26,342 bases of DNA from Atkinsonella hypoxylon (lineage: Eukaryota > Ascomycota > Sordariomycetes > Hypocreales > Clavicipitaceae). The notes beneath the pieces are model-generated. The model was given only the letters and a program-made list of their open reading frames with translations, did no database searches and was not told where the DNA came from. This document shows positions 10,195 to 19,801 of the stretch, one piece after another (position 1 is the first letter of the stretch; every line of letters starts with the position of its first letter). Where the stretch lies: assembly GCA_000729835.1 (NCBI GenBank), contig JFHB01000309.1, forward strand, positions 1 to 26,342, given 5' to 3'. A program made the translations under genes and the position numbers.

Positions 10195-12989
10195 CTTGCA
10201 ACTAAGCTAAAGCTGTTAGAAGACCTAGCAAGCATGCTATTCCTAACCCCCCTAGATGTTTAGATATTATAGAGGGAGATACCGTTAAAATAGAGCCTAT
10301 ACTGTACAATAAGAGGCCTCTAGTTCTTTTTCTAATTAATAGAAAATTACAGTATAAGTGGTCTTTTAATCTAGCTAATAAAGAGGGTTCTACTCTCTAT
10401 AGCTGTATTAAAGGCTTCTTTAAGGAATTAAAAAACCAGTATAACTGCTACCCTAAACACCTTTATTTTAATAGTAGTACAGAAATTAATACTAGGTTGC
10501 AAGCTTAGCTATCTTCTAAGGGTATTTACTTTAGCACCTCTTGCCCCTATATTTATAAATAGAATAGGCTAATAGAGAGAGCTATAAGGGTACTTCTAGA
10601 CCGTTTGCGTGCTACCCTACAGTGGTTATAATTACCTCTATATCTATAGTCTTATATCCTTCCTGCTATAGTGAATTTAGTTAATACTACTGCAAATAGT
10701 ACTAAACTATTAAGTCCTAAATAGCTATATCTAGCTAATTTAGAGCCTTCTAAGACCTATAAGCCTAATTTTACCAAAATAAGGGCTATAGGCTTCTATT
10801 GCGAAGTTCTAATTCCTTTAGAACAACAATCTAGGTTGCAGAAGCTAGCTAAAAGAACTATTCCTAGTAGACTTTTAGCTACGCTAGGTTCTAATGTATA
10901 TCTAATATATATCCCCTCTAAATAAGCTGTTATAAAGACTAGCTTCGTTAAAATTATAGAAGGAATAGGTCCTATTTCATAGAGCATCCCTAAGGTTCCT
11001 ATTAGTTCTATAGTGGATAATCCTTCAGAGGGAGAAATTAATAACTAGCAATTAGTGGATAATTATACTCCTAAGTATCCTTATCCTAGTTATCTAGATG
11101 TGCTAAATCATCCACTAGAACCTGTAGATTAAGCTCTTCTACTAAGCAACCCTATAGAAGCTATAGAGGCCCCTAAAGCCCCTATACCTATAGAAACACC
11201 TATAGAAGCTACTATAGAAGCTAAAGCTAATGCTAATGCTATAGATTTAGATAGAGATATATTTTCCTTAATTAAGGATCTATGCTTTAAGGCAAGGACT
11301 AAAGCAGCTATTACTTCTAATAGTAATAAGGATGAACTTCCTAACACGTAGAAGCAAGCCCTAAAAAGCTCTGCTAAGCAGCATTAGATAGAAGCTACCT
11401 ATAGCGAATTTAAGCAGCTATTAGCTGCTAGAACCTTTAAATTTATAGGGAAAGACTAAGTACCTAAGGGCTAAAGAGTTCTAAAGAATAGGCTTATTTA
11501 TAGGCTTAAAAAGGATAAAGAAAATAATCCTATTAAATATAAGGCCTGCCTTATTGCTAAGGGATTTATACAAATAGAAGGTTAAGACTATCTAGAGACC
11601 TTTGCTGCAACTAGTATTCCTCCTAGCTAGCGTATATTATTAGCCCTTACAGCTTTTAATAACTAGGAAGTTAAGCAAATCAACTTTATAGAAGCGTTTT
11701 TAAATAGCAAGCTAAAGGAAGCTATTTATATAGAAATCCTAGATAGATTCGTTGAATTTGCAGAAGCAACGCTATTAGTAGCTAAGCTACTAAAAAGCTG
11801 TAATTATAAGCCCTCTAAAGAGCAAGTAATTAAGCTAGAAAAATCCCTCTATAGTCTAAAGCAAAGTCCTAGAGAATAGCAGCAAATTCTAACAGAATTA
11901 CTTTAAAAGCATAGATTTAAACCTCTTATATTAAACCCAGCAGTCTTTTATAACCCAGCTACATCTATATATATTGCTACTTACGTAGATAACTGTCTTC
12001 TAATTAGTCTAAATCTAAGCTATATTAATAAGCTAAAGAAGTTATTATATAAAGCTTATCCAATAGAAGATAGAGGACTAGCAGAATTCTTTCTAGGCGT
12101 TTAAATCACCTGTAATAGGTCTAAAAGGTCTATTAAAATCTATTAATCTTAATACATCCTTGAAGCCCTAGAAAGATTCAAAATGCTAGATGCTAAGCTA
12201 GCTTCTATCCCTATACAGCTGGGGATTCTAAAGCAACTAGTTACAAAACTTCTCTTAAAATCCGATTATAAGCTTTATTAGAGCATAATAGGCACTATAA
12301 TGTACCTAATGTTGCTAACTAGGGCTGATATTGCTTTTTCCGTTTAGTGGCTATTAACCTTCCTAGCTAAGCCCTATATAGAGCACCTAAATGCCTCTAA
12401 GCACCTCCTAAGGTACTTAAGTGGTACTAGAAGCTTTGCTATTATTTATAAGCATTCTATACCACTAGGGTCTTCTTCTAAAGCTTTTAATAGCTCTATT
12501 AGTTGCAAAGAAGTACTTAAGACCCTCCTTAGTTATTGCAATAGCGATTTTGCTGGTGATAAAGTCTCTTCTAAATCAACCTATACTTATCTATATAAGC
12601 TAGCTGGTGGACCTATTAGCTGGAAATCGAAGAAAGCTAGTACTATTGCTCTTTCCACTTTAGAAGCAGAATCCAATGCATTATCTGAAGCTATTAGGGA
12701 ATTAGAGTGGCTCTACGGCCTTTTTAAGGAGATAAAGCTGCCTTTAACCCCTCCTATTCCTATTAGGTGTAATAATTAAGGTACTATAGTTACTGCTTAC
12801 AACCTAACGTTGTATAGTAGGACTAAGCACACCCTTTTGAAGTTTAACTACATTAGGGAAAAGATTCGTAAAGGTATAGCTAAGGTTAGTTATATTGATA
12901 CGAATCAGATGCCAGCAGATAGCCTAACTAAGCCTCTTGCTATTCAAAAGCATTAACAATTCATTAAGTTACTAGAGCTTTCTAGCTAG
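10188..12989 (+). pseudogene. Copia pol remnant: integrase, RT, RNase H
   Basis: One frame (codons starting at positions divisible by 3) runs the whole way with no frameshift at any checked point. It begins with C-L-A-C, the end of the gag-pre-integrase zinc motif. The integrase D-D-E positions are Asp (10278), Asn replacing Asp (10470) and Glu (10575), with spacing 64 and 35. The integrase C-terminal region (KPNFTKIRAIG... at about 10765) follows, then an Ala/Pro/Glu-rich linker at about 11130-11340. Reverse transcriptase is about 11350-12110, with the YVDD box at 11982-11993 reading YVDN, and the FLGV motif near 12090. RNase H is about 12290-12940, with DFAGD at 12546 and STLEAES near 12656. 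Interruptions are TAG/TAA at expected Trp or Gln codons. The likely natural stop is TAG at 12987. Confidence 0.92.
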
Positions 12990-13202
12990 CTTATAAAAGT
13001 AACAAAAACACTCAAAAAATCGAAAACAACAAAAACAATCAACAACAACTAGTTATATTCAACTATAACTACCCTGGAATTGCTGGAATTGGTTATGTTA
13101 TTTGGTTCTGTTATTAGTACTGTATTTCGTTGGCTGATTCTAACTTAGATATCCTTTAAAGGAGCTAAGTTGCTTATAGAACTAGTTACTTCTTACATTT
13201 CT
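12990..13202 (+). other. Copia 3' untranslated region with A/C-rich patch
   Basis: Non-coding sequence lies between the pol stop and the polypurine tract. Positions about 12997-13060 are A/C-rich with many intact CpA dinucleotides (for example CAACAACAAC near 13041), which shows this stretch has largely escaped C-to-T mutation. Confidence 0.6.
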
Positions 13203-13210
13203 AGAGGGAG
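13203..13210 (+). promoter_or_regulatory. Copia polypurine tract
   Basis: AGAGGGAG lies immediately upstream of the LTR start. In LTR retrotransposons such a tract primes plus-strand DNA synthesis, and its position one base before the inferred LTR is as expected. Confidence 0.7.
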
Positions 13211-13322
13211 TATTAAAAATAAGCTACCCTGTATAGCCTATTTTTATGCCTACTAGTTGCTCTATTACGTAACCCTTATTAGGTCTTATTACGTTAATTT
13301 TTTAGTAGAGATGTTACTGTTA

Positions 13323-13341
13323 CTAGATGTAAAACATCTAG
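13323..13341. repeat. 8-bp palindrome with 3-nt loop in the copia LTR
   Basis: CTAGATGT and ACATCTAG are perfect inverted repeats separated by AAA. Confidence 0.85.
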
Positions 13342-13821
13342 AATCAACTAGGGTAAAGTTGCCTAACCTATAGTTAACTTTAACAGCGATTTTCTCTACA
13401 ACTAGCAATGGTAGAAATTTAAGAAGTATACCATTTAAAAGCTAAGAATTAGGGCTATCTAATAGTATAATTGTTAAATAGAGTTGCTTATAAGGGTTGC
13501 TTATTACTAGTGGAATTTATTAAATTGTGCATATAGGCGTCTCGTTTGTATAGCTATAAGTCGATTTTTTTGTTTTTATATAGTAAATCTTTTTGCAGAA
13601 ATTATAAAGTAGCTTATAAGCCCCTTCTAGCGACTATAGCCCGCTAATATAGTTAGTAGGTCTATAAGGGACTAGAAAGATTCAAGATTCTACTCTTACT
13701 AACTTGTTCGTTACAGCGCTCTTAATATAAAGATACCACTATTACAGTTATCTATTGCCTCTACGTGATCTATACTATACACTACAGCTTGATTTAGGCC
13801 GCTGCTGCTTCCACTACGTGA

Positions 13822-13840
13822 TAATTGCTAGGAGCAATTA
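13822..13840. repeat. Hairpin in the copia LTR end
   Basis: TAATTGCT and AGCAATTA form a perfect 8-bp stem with loop AGG. It partly overlaps the next, larger hairpin. Confidence 0.8.
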
Positions 13841-13891
13841 CAGGTGCTAAATCTAAGAGACCACTACCCTCTTAGATATCTAGTCCTGTAA
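13838..13891. repeat. Two-part stem-loop in the copia LTR end
   Basis: Outer stem TTACAGG (13838-13844) pairs with CCTGTAA (13885-13891). Inner stem ATCTAAGAG (13851-13859) pairs with CTCTTAGAT (13869-13877). It lies just before the LTR terminus and could act in transcript folding, termination or polyadenylation; that role is inference. Confidence 0.7.
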
Positions 13892-13905
13892 TCCCTTTTA
13901 TTTTC

Positions 13906-15131
13906 AATAGCAGTAAATAAGCTTAGTTTTATAAATAGGTATATAGTTATTAAAAAAGCTAAGACTATAGGCTTTAACCTTAGCTACCTCTAGGAAGATA
14001 CTATAAAGCGTTTTATCTTAAGATATTACTTATAGATAACTAGTAGTAGAATTCCTATTCTAAAGGAGCTTAATGCCTAGAAATTTACCTTAAGCAATTA
14101 TAATTAAGTAATTAAATAGTTAATAGAGGTTAATAGATAAATGCTTATATAAATTTAGAAGAATTAGTTTATTGCTACTGTTTAGTTTAATAGTAATTCT
14201 ATTATCTATAATAGAACTATTAAAGCAGTAATAACAGTAAGGGAATAGCGTTTATATCTTTTAACGTAGATAAATAAGCCTAGATAGGCTCTTATATATT
14301 GTAAGCTACTTTTTCTTGCATAAAAGAAATCTTTAATTATAACATTTAAGGTGTTACTATAGCTTATAACTAATTTATAAAGCCCTTTATTATTACTACT
14401 GCTAGATAATTTAGAGGTCTCTACTAGAATTTTTAGTATACTATAAGATCTTATATAAAAAGATTAAATAGAATCTTACAGTAAGAACTAGCTTCTACAA
14501 TAATTATAGGACTTAAAGCATTAGCTACTATCTTTACGTTTTATAGAACTATTAGCGTAAAAGTAGAAATTTAGATAAAAGAATAAAGAGATTATAAGGA
14601 CAATAAAATAAGCACTTAAAGCTAAAGGATACTACACTATAAAGGATTAAATAGAAGCATTAGCTTAAAGATATATTGCTAAACAGCCTATAATAGCCTA
14701 TAATCCTATTACTAATACAAACCTTAGTGTTATACTGCTAGCTCTCTTTTATTCTAGCGCTTAGCAAGAGATAATTAAGGTAAATAAAAGACACTAATTA
14801 ATTACATCTAAAGTAACTAAATAAAGTGTAAATTGCTAAGAAAGAGTTACTTATTGTAAAGGAAAGTGCTTAGCTATAAGAACGCTATTGCTAGTAAGAG
14901 AGATACTACTATATATACTAAAGACGCTAAAGCTATTATAGAAGATAAAAGAATTAGAACTTTAGGATTAAGGGAATTAGCTAGAGGGTTAAGTTACTTA
15001 TAAGTCTTGCTTTATAAGCTTATTTGTAACTAAAGAGGTATTGTGTTGCAGTAAAGTTACCCCCTTGCGCTCTTATATTAGCTTTATAAGGGATGCTATA
15101 TACAGATTTTCTCTATAAGAGTGTGTATTGC
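13906..15131 (+). repeat. Segment D, copy 2 (direct repeat after the copia LTR)
   Basis: The segment is collinear with 8562-9787 at offset 5344 and differs by transitions. It begins right at the copia LTR end and stops at the junction with the inverted right arm. It is best explained as the flank of the copia insertion in another copy of stretch X. Confidence 0.95.
13944..14824 (+). pseudogene. U2 fragment in segment D copy 2
   Basis: This is the second half of the unrecognised frame U2, matching 8600-9480. It has the same frame and similar TAA/TAG interruptions, with some stop positions private to each copy (for example a CAG kept at 8900-8902 reads TAG here). It is cut off upstream by the copia LTR. 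Confidence 0.3.
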
Positions 15132-15135
15132 CTAG
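15129..15135 (+). repeat. TGCCTAG at right junction of the central insert
   Basis: This is the second direct copy of the heptamer found at 10188-10194. Joining the two arms across one heptamer would leave a perfect palindrome core, ACAAACT-GCCT-AGTTTGT. Confidence 0.6.
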
Positions 15136-15202
15136 TTTGTCGCCTTAAAACCAAACCCCTAAATGACTATACAGCCTACACTAACGCAGGTAACGATATA
15201 GC

Positions 15203-15529
15203 GCACGTTAAGATCGAAGAGGATCGGCAGAGAGCAAGATATTTATTAGTGTATACTATTAAGCAATAGCAGATAAGAAGATTAAATAGTCTAAAAAGGC
15301 AGAAATAAAATATTAATTGCAGCTTAGAAGATATATATATACAAAAGGAGCTAAATATATTAAAGTGTTAGGGAAAGCGTTAGTATTAGTAAAGTAATGT
15401 CTTTTAAGTATTAAGTATTATAAATTAAAGCAGGCTAAAAGATATTAATTAATTAAAAAGAGTAAAAGCTAAAAAGAATTAGTAGAAGCTGCTTATACGC
15501 TTGCTTACTTAAACTATTTAAACATCTAG
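15203..15529 (+). pseudogene. Short basic broken frame in segment T (right copy)
   Basis: A plus-strand frame of about 108 codons ends at TAG 15527-15529. It is Lys/Arg-rich with Leu and Tyr, and is interrupted by a few TAA/TAG codons. The segments KYIKVLGKALVLVK and KELVEAAYTLAYLNY are readable and look protein-like. I do not recognise the family. A transposase C-terminal tail (pogo/Fot type) is one possibility by composition only. It faces segment D on both sides, because D copies flank T in inverted orientation here. Confidence 0.35.
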
Positions 15530-16755
15530 GTAATACGCACTCTTATAGAGAAAATCTATATATAGTATCCCTTATAAAGCTAATATAAGAGCGTAAGGGG
15601 GTAACTCTACTGTAATATAATACCTCTTTAGTTATAAATAAGCTTATAAAGTAAAACTTATAAGTAACTTAACCCTTTAGCTAATTTCCTTAATCTTAAA
15701 GTCCTAATTCTTTTATCTTTTATAATAGCTTTAGTGTCTTTAGTATATATAGTAGTGTCTCTCTTATTAGTAATAGCGTTCTTATAGCTAAGCGCTTTCC
15801 TTTATAATAAGTAACTCTTTCTTAGCAATTTATACTTTATTTAGTTGCCTTAAATATAATTAAATAGTATCTTTTATTTACTTTAATTATCTCTTACTAA
15901 GCGCTAGAATAGAAGAGAGCTAGTAGTATAACACTAAGGTCTATATTAGTAATAGAATTATAGGCTATTATAGGTTATTTAGTAATATATCTTTAAGCTA
16001 ATGCTTCTATTTAATCCTTTATAGTGTAGTATTCTTTAGCTTTAAGCGCTTATTTTACTGCCCTTATAATCTCTTTATTCTTTTACCTAGATTTCTACTT
16101 TTACGCTAATAGCTCTATAAAACATAAAGATAGCAGCTAATGCTTAGAGTTCTATAATTATTATAAAAGCTAGTTCTTACTATAAGATTCTATTTAATCT
16201 TTTTATATAAGATCTTATAGTATACTAAAAATTCTAGCAGAAACCTCTAAATTATTTAGCAGTAGTAATAATAAAGGGCTTTATAAATTAGTTATAGGCT
16301 GTAGTAGCACCTTAAACGTTATAATTAAAGACTTCTTTTATGCAAAAGAGAGCAGCTTATAATATATAAGAGCTTAGCTAGGCTTACTTATTTACATTAG
16401 AAGATATAAACGCTATTCCCTTACTGTTATTGCTGCTTTAATAGTTCTATTATAGATAATAGAATTACTATTAAATTAAATAGCAGCAATAAACTAATTC
16501 TTCTAAAGTTATATAAGTATTTATCTATTAACCTCTATTAACTATTTAATTACTTAATTATAATTACTTAAGGTAAATTTCTAGGCATTAAGCTCCTTTA
16601 GAATAGAAATTCTACTACTAGTTATCTATAAGTAATATCTTAAGATAAAACGCTTTATAGTATCTTTCTAAAGGTAGCTAAGGTTAAAGCCTATAGTCTT
16701 AGCTTTTTTAATAACTATATATTTATTTATAAAACTAAGCTTATTTACTGCTATT
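15530..16755 (-). repeat. Segment D, copy 3 (inverted)
   Basis: This is the reverse complement of 8562-9787 (16755 pairs with 8562, 15534 with 9783) and the inverted counterpart of 13906-15131. With copy 2 it forms a local inverted repeat around segment T with a spacer of about 0.4 kb. Confidence 0.93.
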
Positions 16756-17476
16756 ATATATAAGACTATTATAACCCTATTAGTACCTTTACAGTAGTTA
16801 TAAAACTAATTAATAGAGTTATTAGTTATAACCTAGTTATAAAGGTATAGTTTAAATTTATTCCTTAATATTTAAGTAATTCTATAGTTGCTATATTAAG
16901 TGTAAGGTATATTATATAAGCTATTACTAATAAGATTAATTAGAAAATACCTAACTAAACAATAAAGCGTCTATATTAAGAAGAATAAATAGGTATATCT
17001 ATATTTCTAGTTACTCTTCTGCTTATAATATAGTACTAAAATTGCTTAAAATAGGTATAGATACTAAAGGAGCTATAAAGTTTATACTTAACTATAGACT
17101 ATAGCTTTAAACCTTTTAATTCTGCCTTTAGGTTCTATATTAAAGTAATAATAGTATCCCTTTAAGTAATTAAAGATAAAATAAGTTTAGTAGTTATTAA
17201 AGAAAAGAAAGCTAGTAATAAGTCTTTACCTACTTATTTTATTATATAAAGTAGAAGGGTTATAGCTTATATTATAACAGTAGAAAATAAGTTAAAACCT
17301 ATCTTTAATTCTATATACCTTTTAATCTATAAGTTTTATAATCTTACTTTAGTTTATCTCTTCTATATTAATTATAAAAGACTTCTTAAAGATAATTGCT
17401 GTATACTTAATTCTATAAGTAATAATCCTTACTATAGTAATAAGCTAGAATTAATCTAACTATTTATAATAAGTCT
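15837..17476 (-). pseudogene. Broken reading frame U2 (right copy)
   Basis: This is the right-arm equivalent of 7841-9480, with the same unrecognised frame and TAA/TAG interruptions. The opposite strand at 17091-17459 stays open apart from two internal TAA codons over 123 codons. That holds in both arms, so the coding strand for this part is undecided. Confidence 0.3.
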
Positions 17477-18207
17477 TTTACTTAAAGGACTTTATTAAAA
17501 AGCTATAAACATTATTAAAATAATTAAACTAAATTGCTAAACTCTAGCTAGGCTATATTAACTCTATAAGCTTAAAGTTATCTAAATTATAATTCTAATA
17601 AAGTAGTAGGCTAAAAAGAGGCTACTTAAAACATTACTAAAAGAGAGGCAGTTAGTGCTTATAGAGCTTCTTAAGAGGTAAATCTACTTAATCTTACTCT
17701 TTTATATAAAAGAAATTGCTAACTAGCTTATAGACTTACACTATAATATAGTATATTAATAGGTTCCTTAACGTTCTAAAGTAATACATTTATCCCTTAT
17801 ATATAACTCTAAAGCTAGTCTTAAAAATAGGTTCTTAGTATTTATTTTCTATTTTAGTAGTAGAGATTAAATAGCTTTTAAAAAATTAAAGGTAAAAAAA
17901 AGCTTAGGTAAATACTTATAATAAAAATATTATAAGAATAAAGGAATAAAGAGAAAAAGAGAGTAGAAATATAGGCTATATTATAGCTAATATTATCTTA
18001 ATAAATCCTTAGTTAATAGCTATTTATAATTATTATAATTTAGTAGAGGCTAATAGTAAATATATACTAAAACTTTAACAGCTGCAAACTTATTAAGTAA
18101 TTTATAATATTCTCTTTAACTAATTATATTTATCTTTCTTCTTTCTTTTTATAACTACCTTTCTATATAGCCTCTTTCTTATTGCCTTTATTAGCACCTT
18201 TAATTAT
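17477..18207. other. No gene seen; AT-rich, with GA-rich run
   Basis: This is the right-arm counterpart of 7111-7840. It is low-complexity A/T-rich sequence with no supported frame. The CT run of the left arm appears here as a GA-rich run near 17950. Confidence 0.45.
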
Positions 18208-19123
18208 TTAATTATAGCTAAAAAGCTTCCTTAAAACTATAAAGATCTTATAAATATATAGAATATTATTAGCAAAAGAATCCCTTTTACTGCTCTTTTT
18301 TATTAAGTTACTCTCTCTTAAAATAGTTAAATAGATATCTTTTCTTTAATAACGCTTATTAATATAGTAAGTCTTTTATAAAAAAAGCTTTTAATTATAC
18401 TTTTATTCTTTTATTATACTAATAAACCTTATCTCTTTAGTATAAATTTACCTTTAAGCTTTAAGTCTATAGAGGCAATAATATTAGCGCTAGTAAATAC
18501 TTAATATACACTAAAGTTGCTTTTTAATAGAGTTTTATACCTAATATACCTCTAAAAGCTATTAAATTCTTTTACAATTAAAATCTTAAGGCTTAGTTTA
18601 TTAATAGCACTATAAAAGAAAGCTCTCTTTTATATAAGGTTACACTAGAATTAAACGTTAAGAACTTTATCTTTATTCTAACTAAAATAGCTTATTCTTA
18701 TAGATATTTCTATTATATACTTACTAATTATTAAGAGCGCTATAAAGCTCTTTTAATCTTATTCTTTAGCAAAAAGAATAGTGTATTTTACTCTTATTAC
18801 ACTAATATATATCTTTAGATAGTTACCTTATTTAGAGAATATATCTACTTTCTATTTTATAGCTATATCTCTCTTAAGAATGTCTATAGTAGCTTATATA
18901 GCAATTACATCTAAAGTAGCTCTACTGCTGTAAGCTATAAGTAGTAATTTACAAAAGGTTATAGTAACTATAGCTAGATTTACTATAATACTTCTTTTAT
19001 AACGTTCTAAGGTAAAGACTAAGTAAATTAACTATTTATTCTTTTAAGGCTCTAGAAGGTCCTTTATAAGGATCTTTCTCCCTTTATAGTAGTTAATATT
19101 CCTTACCCTTTCCCTTAAATATT
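18208..19123 (-). pseudogene. Broken reading frame U1 (right copy)
   Basis: This is the reverse-strand counterpart of 6195-7110, with about 300 codons broken by TAA/TAG. The family is not recognised. That the same frame can be followed in both arms supports a former coding sequence but is not independent evidence, since the arms are duplicates. Confidence 0.4.
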
Positions 19124-19801
19124 AAAACTACTAGAATTTTACTAAAAGATTAAGTATAAATTGCTTAAGTTAAAAGATAAAAAAAAACAAAAAAAAAGTA
19201 AAAGCTAAGCAGCCTCTTTAGTTAAAATAGAATAAAACTATACTTATTTTTAGTAGTTTTTAAAAACTTTTTATATATTCTATTTAATTTAAGTTTATAG
19301 TCTTAATTCTAATTAGCTTTAAATCTTTAAATAATCTTAATATACTATTATTAAATCTTAGTTAGTCTTAAATATATAAATAAATAAACTTAACCTTTTT
19401 TCTCTCTAAAGCTAAAGATATAGAAACTATAGTATTAGCTTTTATAAAAGCTATAATAAGTTATATATCTTAGTAAAGTTATAAGTAAATTATAAAGATT
19501 AAATAATATTGTTAATCTTCTTATAGCTTCTATACTCTTCTTTAGGTATTATTAGTAGATAAACTTCTATTATATACTTTAGATAACGTTATAGTAAAAG
19601 GTTTACTTTAGCATTATTATCCTTAAAATTCTCTTTTTAGTATAGCTATAATATATAGTCCTTAGAAACTATTTAATCTAATATATTATACTAGGCATTA
19701 GTAGGCTATAATTTATTAGTATCTTACTTAAAGTTACTAGTGTCTTTACTATACTAAGCAGTATATTGTAGAGTATAGAGCTATTTATTAGCAGTAAAAG
19801 T

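Larger units (their letters stand above)
10189..13906 (+). mobile_element. Ty1/copia LTR retrotransposon, 5'-truncated
   Basis: The element begins abruptly in the gag-pre-integrase zinc region and continues through integrase, reverse transcriptase and RNase H to a polypurine tract and one 3' LTR. The 5' LTR, gag and protease are missing, cut at the junction with the left arm. Integrase precedes reverse transcriptase, which defines the copia order as opposed to gypsy. It is visibly less AT-biased than the arms and keeps many CpA dinucleotides, especially after 12500. The LTR end abuts segment D, which gives the original insertion point: between the bases equivalent to 8562 and 8563 of stretch X, or within a base or two of that. 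Confidence 0.9.
13211..13906 (+). repeat. Copia 3' LTR (about 696 bp)
   Basis: It starts TATTAAAAATAAGC, which reads as a TG-start changed to TA, directly after the polypurine tract. It ends TTTTATTTTCA at 13906, where homology with segment D begins. Inside are a palindrome at 13323-13341 and two hairpins near the 3' end (13822-13840 and 13838-13891). TATA-like stretches occur near 13600, but no promoter can be assigned. No second LTR is in the window, so the ends rest on the polypurine tract and on the D boundary. Confidence 0.75.

Noticed and set aside
10796..10987. 63-codon ATG-started frame on the reverse strand
   Set aside because: It is antisense to the end of the copia integrase, whose forward frame is clearly recognisable here.
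11129..11347. 72-codon Ala/Ser/Ile-rich frame on the reverse strand, looking like a membrane protein
   Set aside because: It is the antisense of the repetitive Ala/Pro/Glu linker between copia integrase and RT; the low complexity comes from repeated GCT and GAA codons.
13700..13800. Possible tRNA-like sequence in the copia LTR
   Set aside because: A GTTCG string is present, but no acceptor stem, D arm or anticodon arm can be folded around it.
8562..16755. Three D copies as a CRISPR or satellite array
   Set aside because: Copies are 1.2 kb, in mixed orientation and separated by unrelated lengths; they are segmental duplicates.
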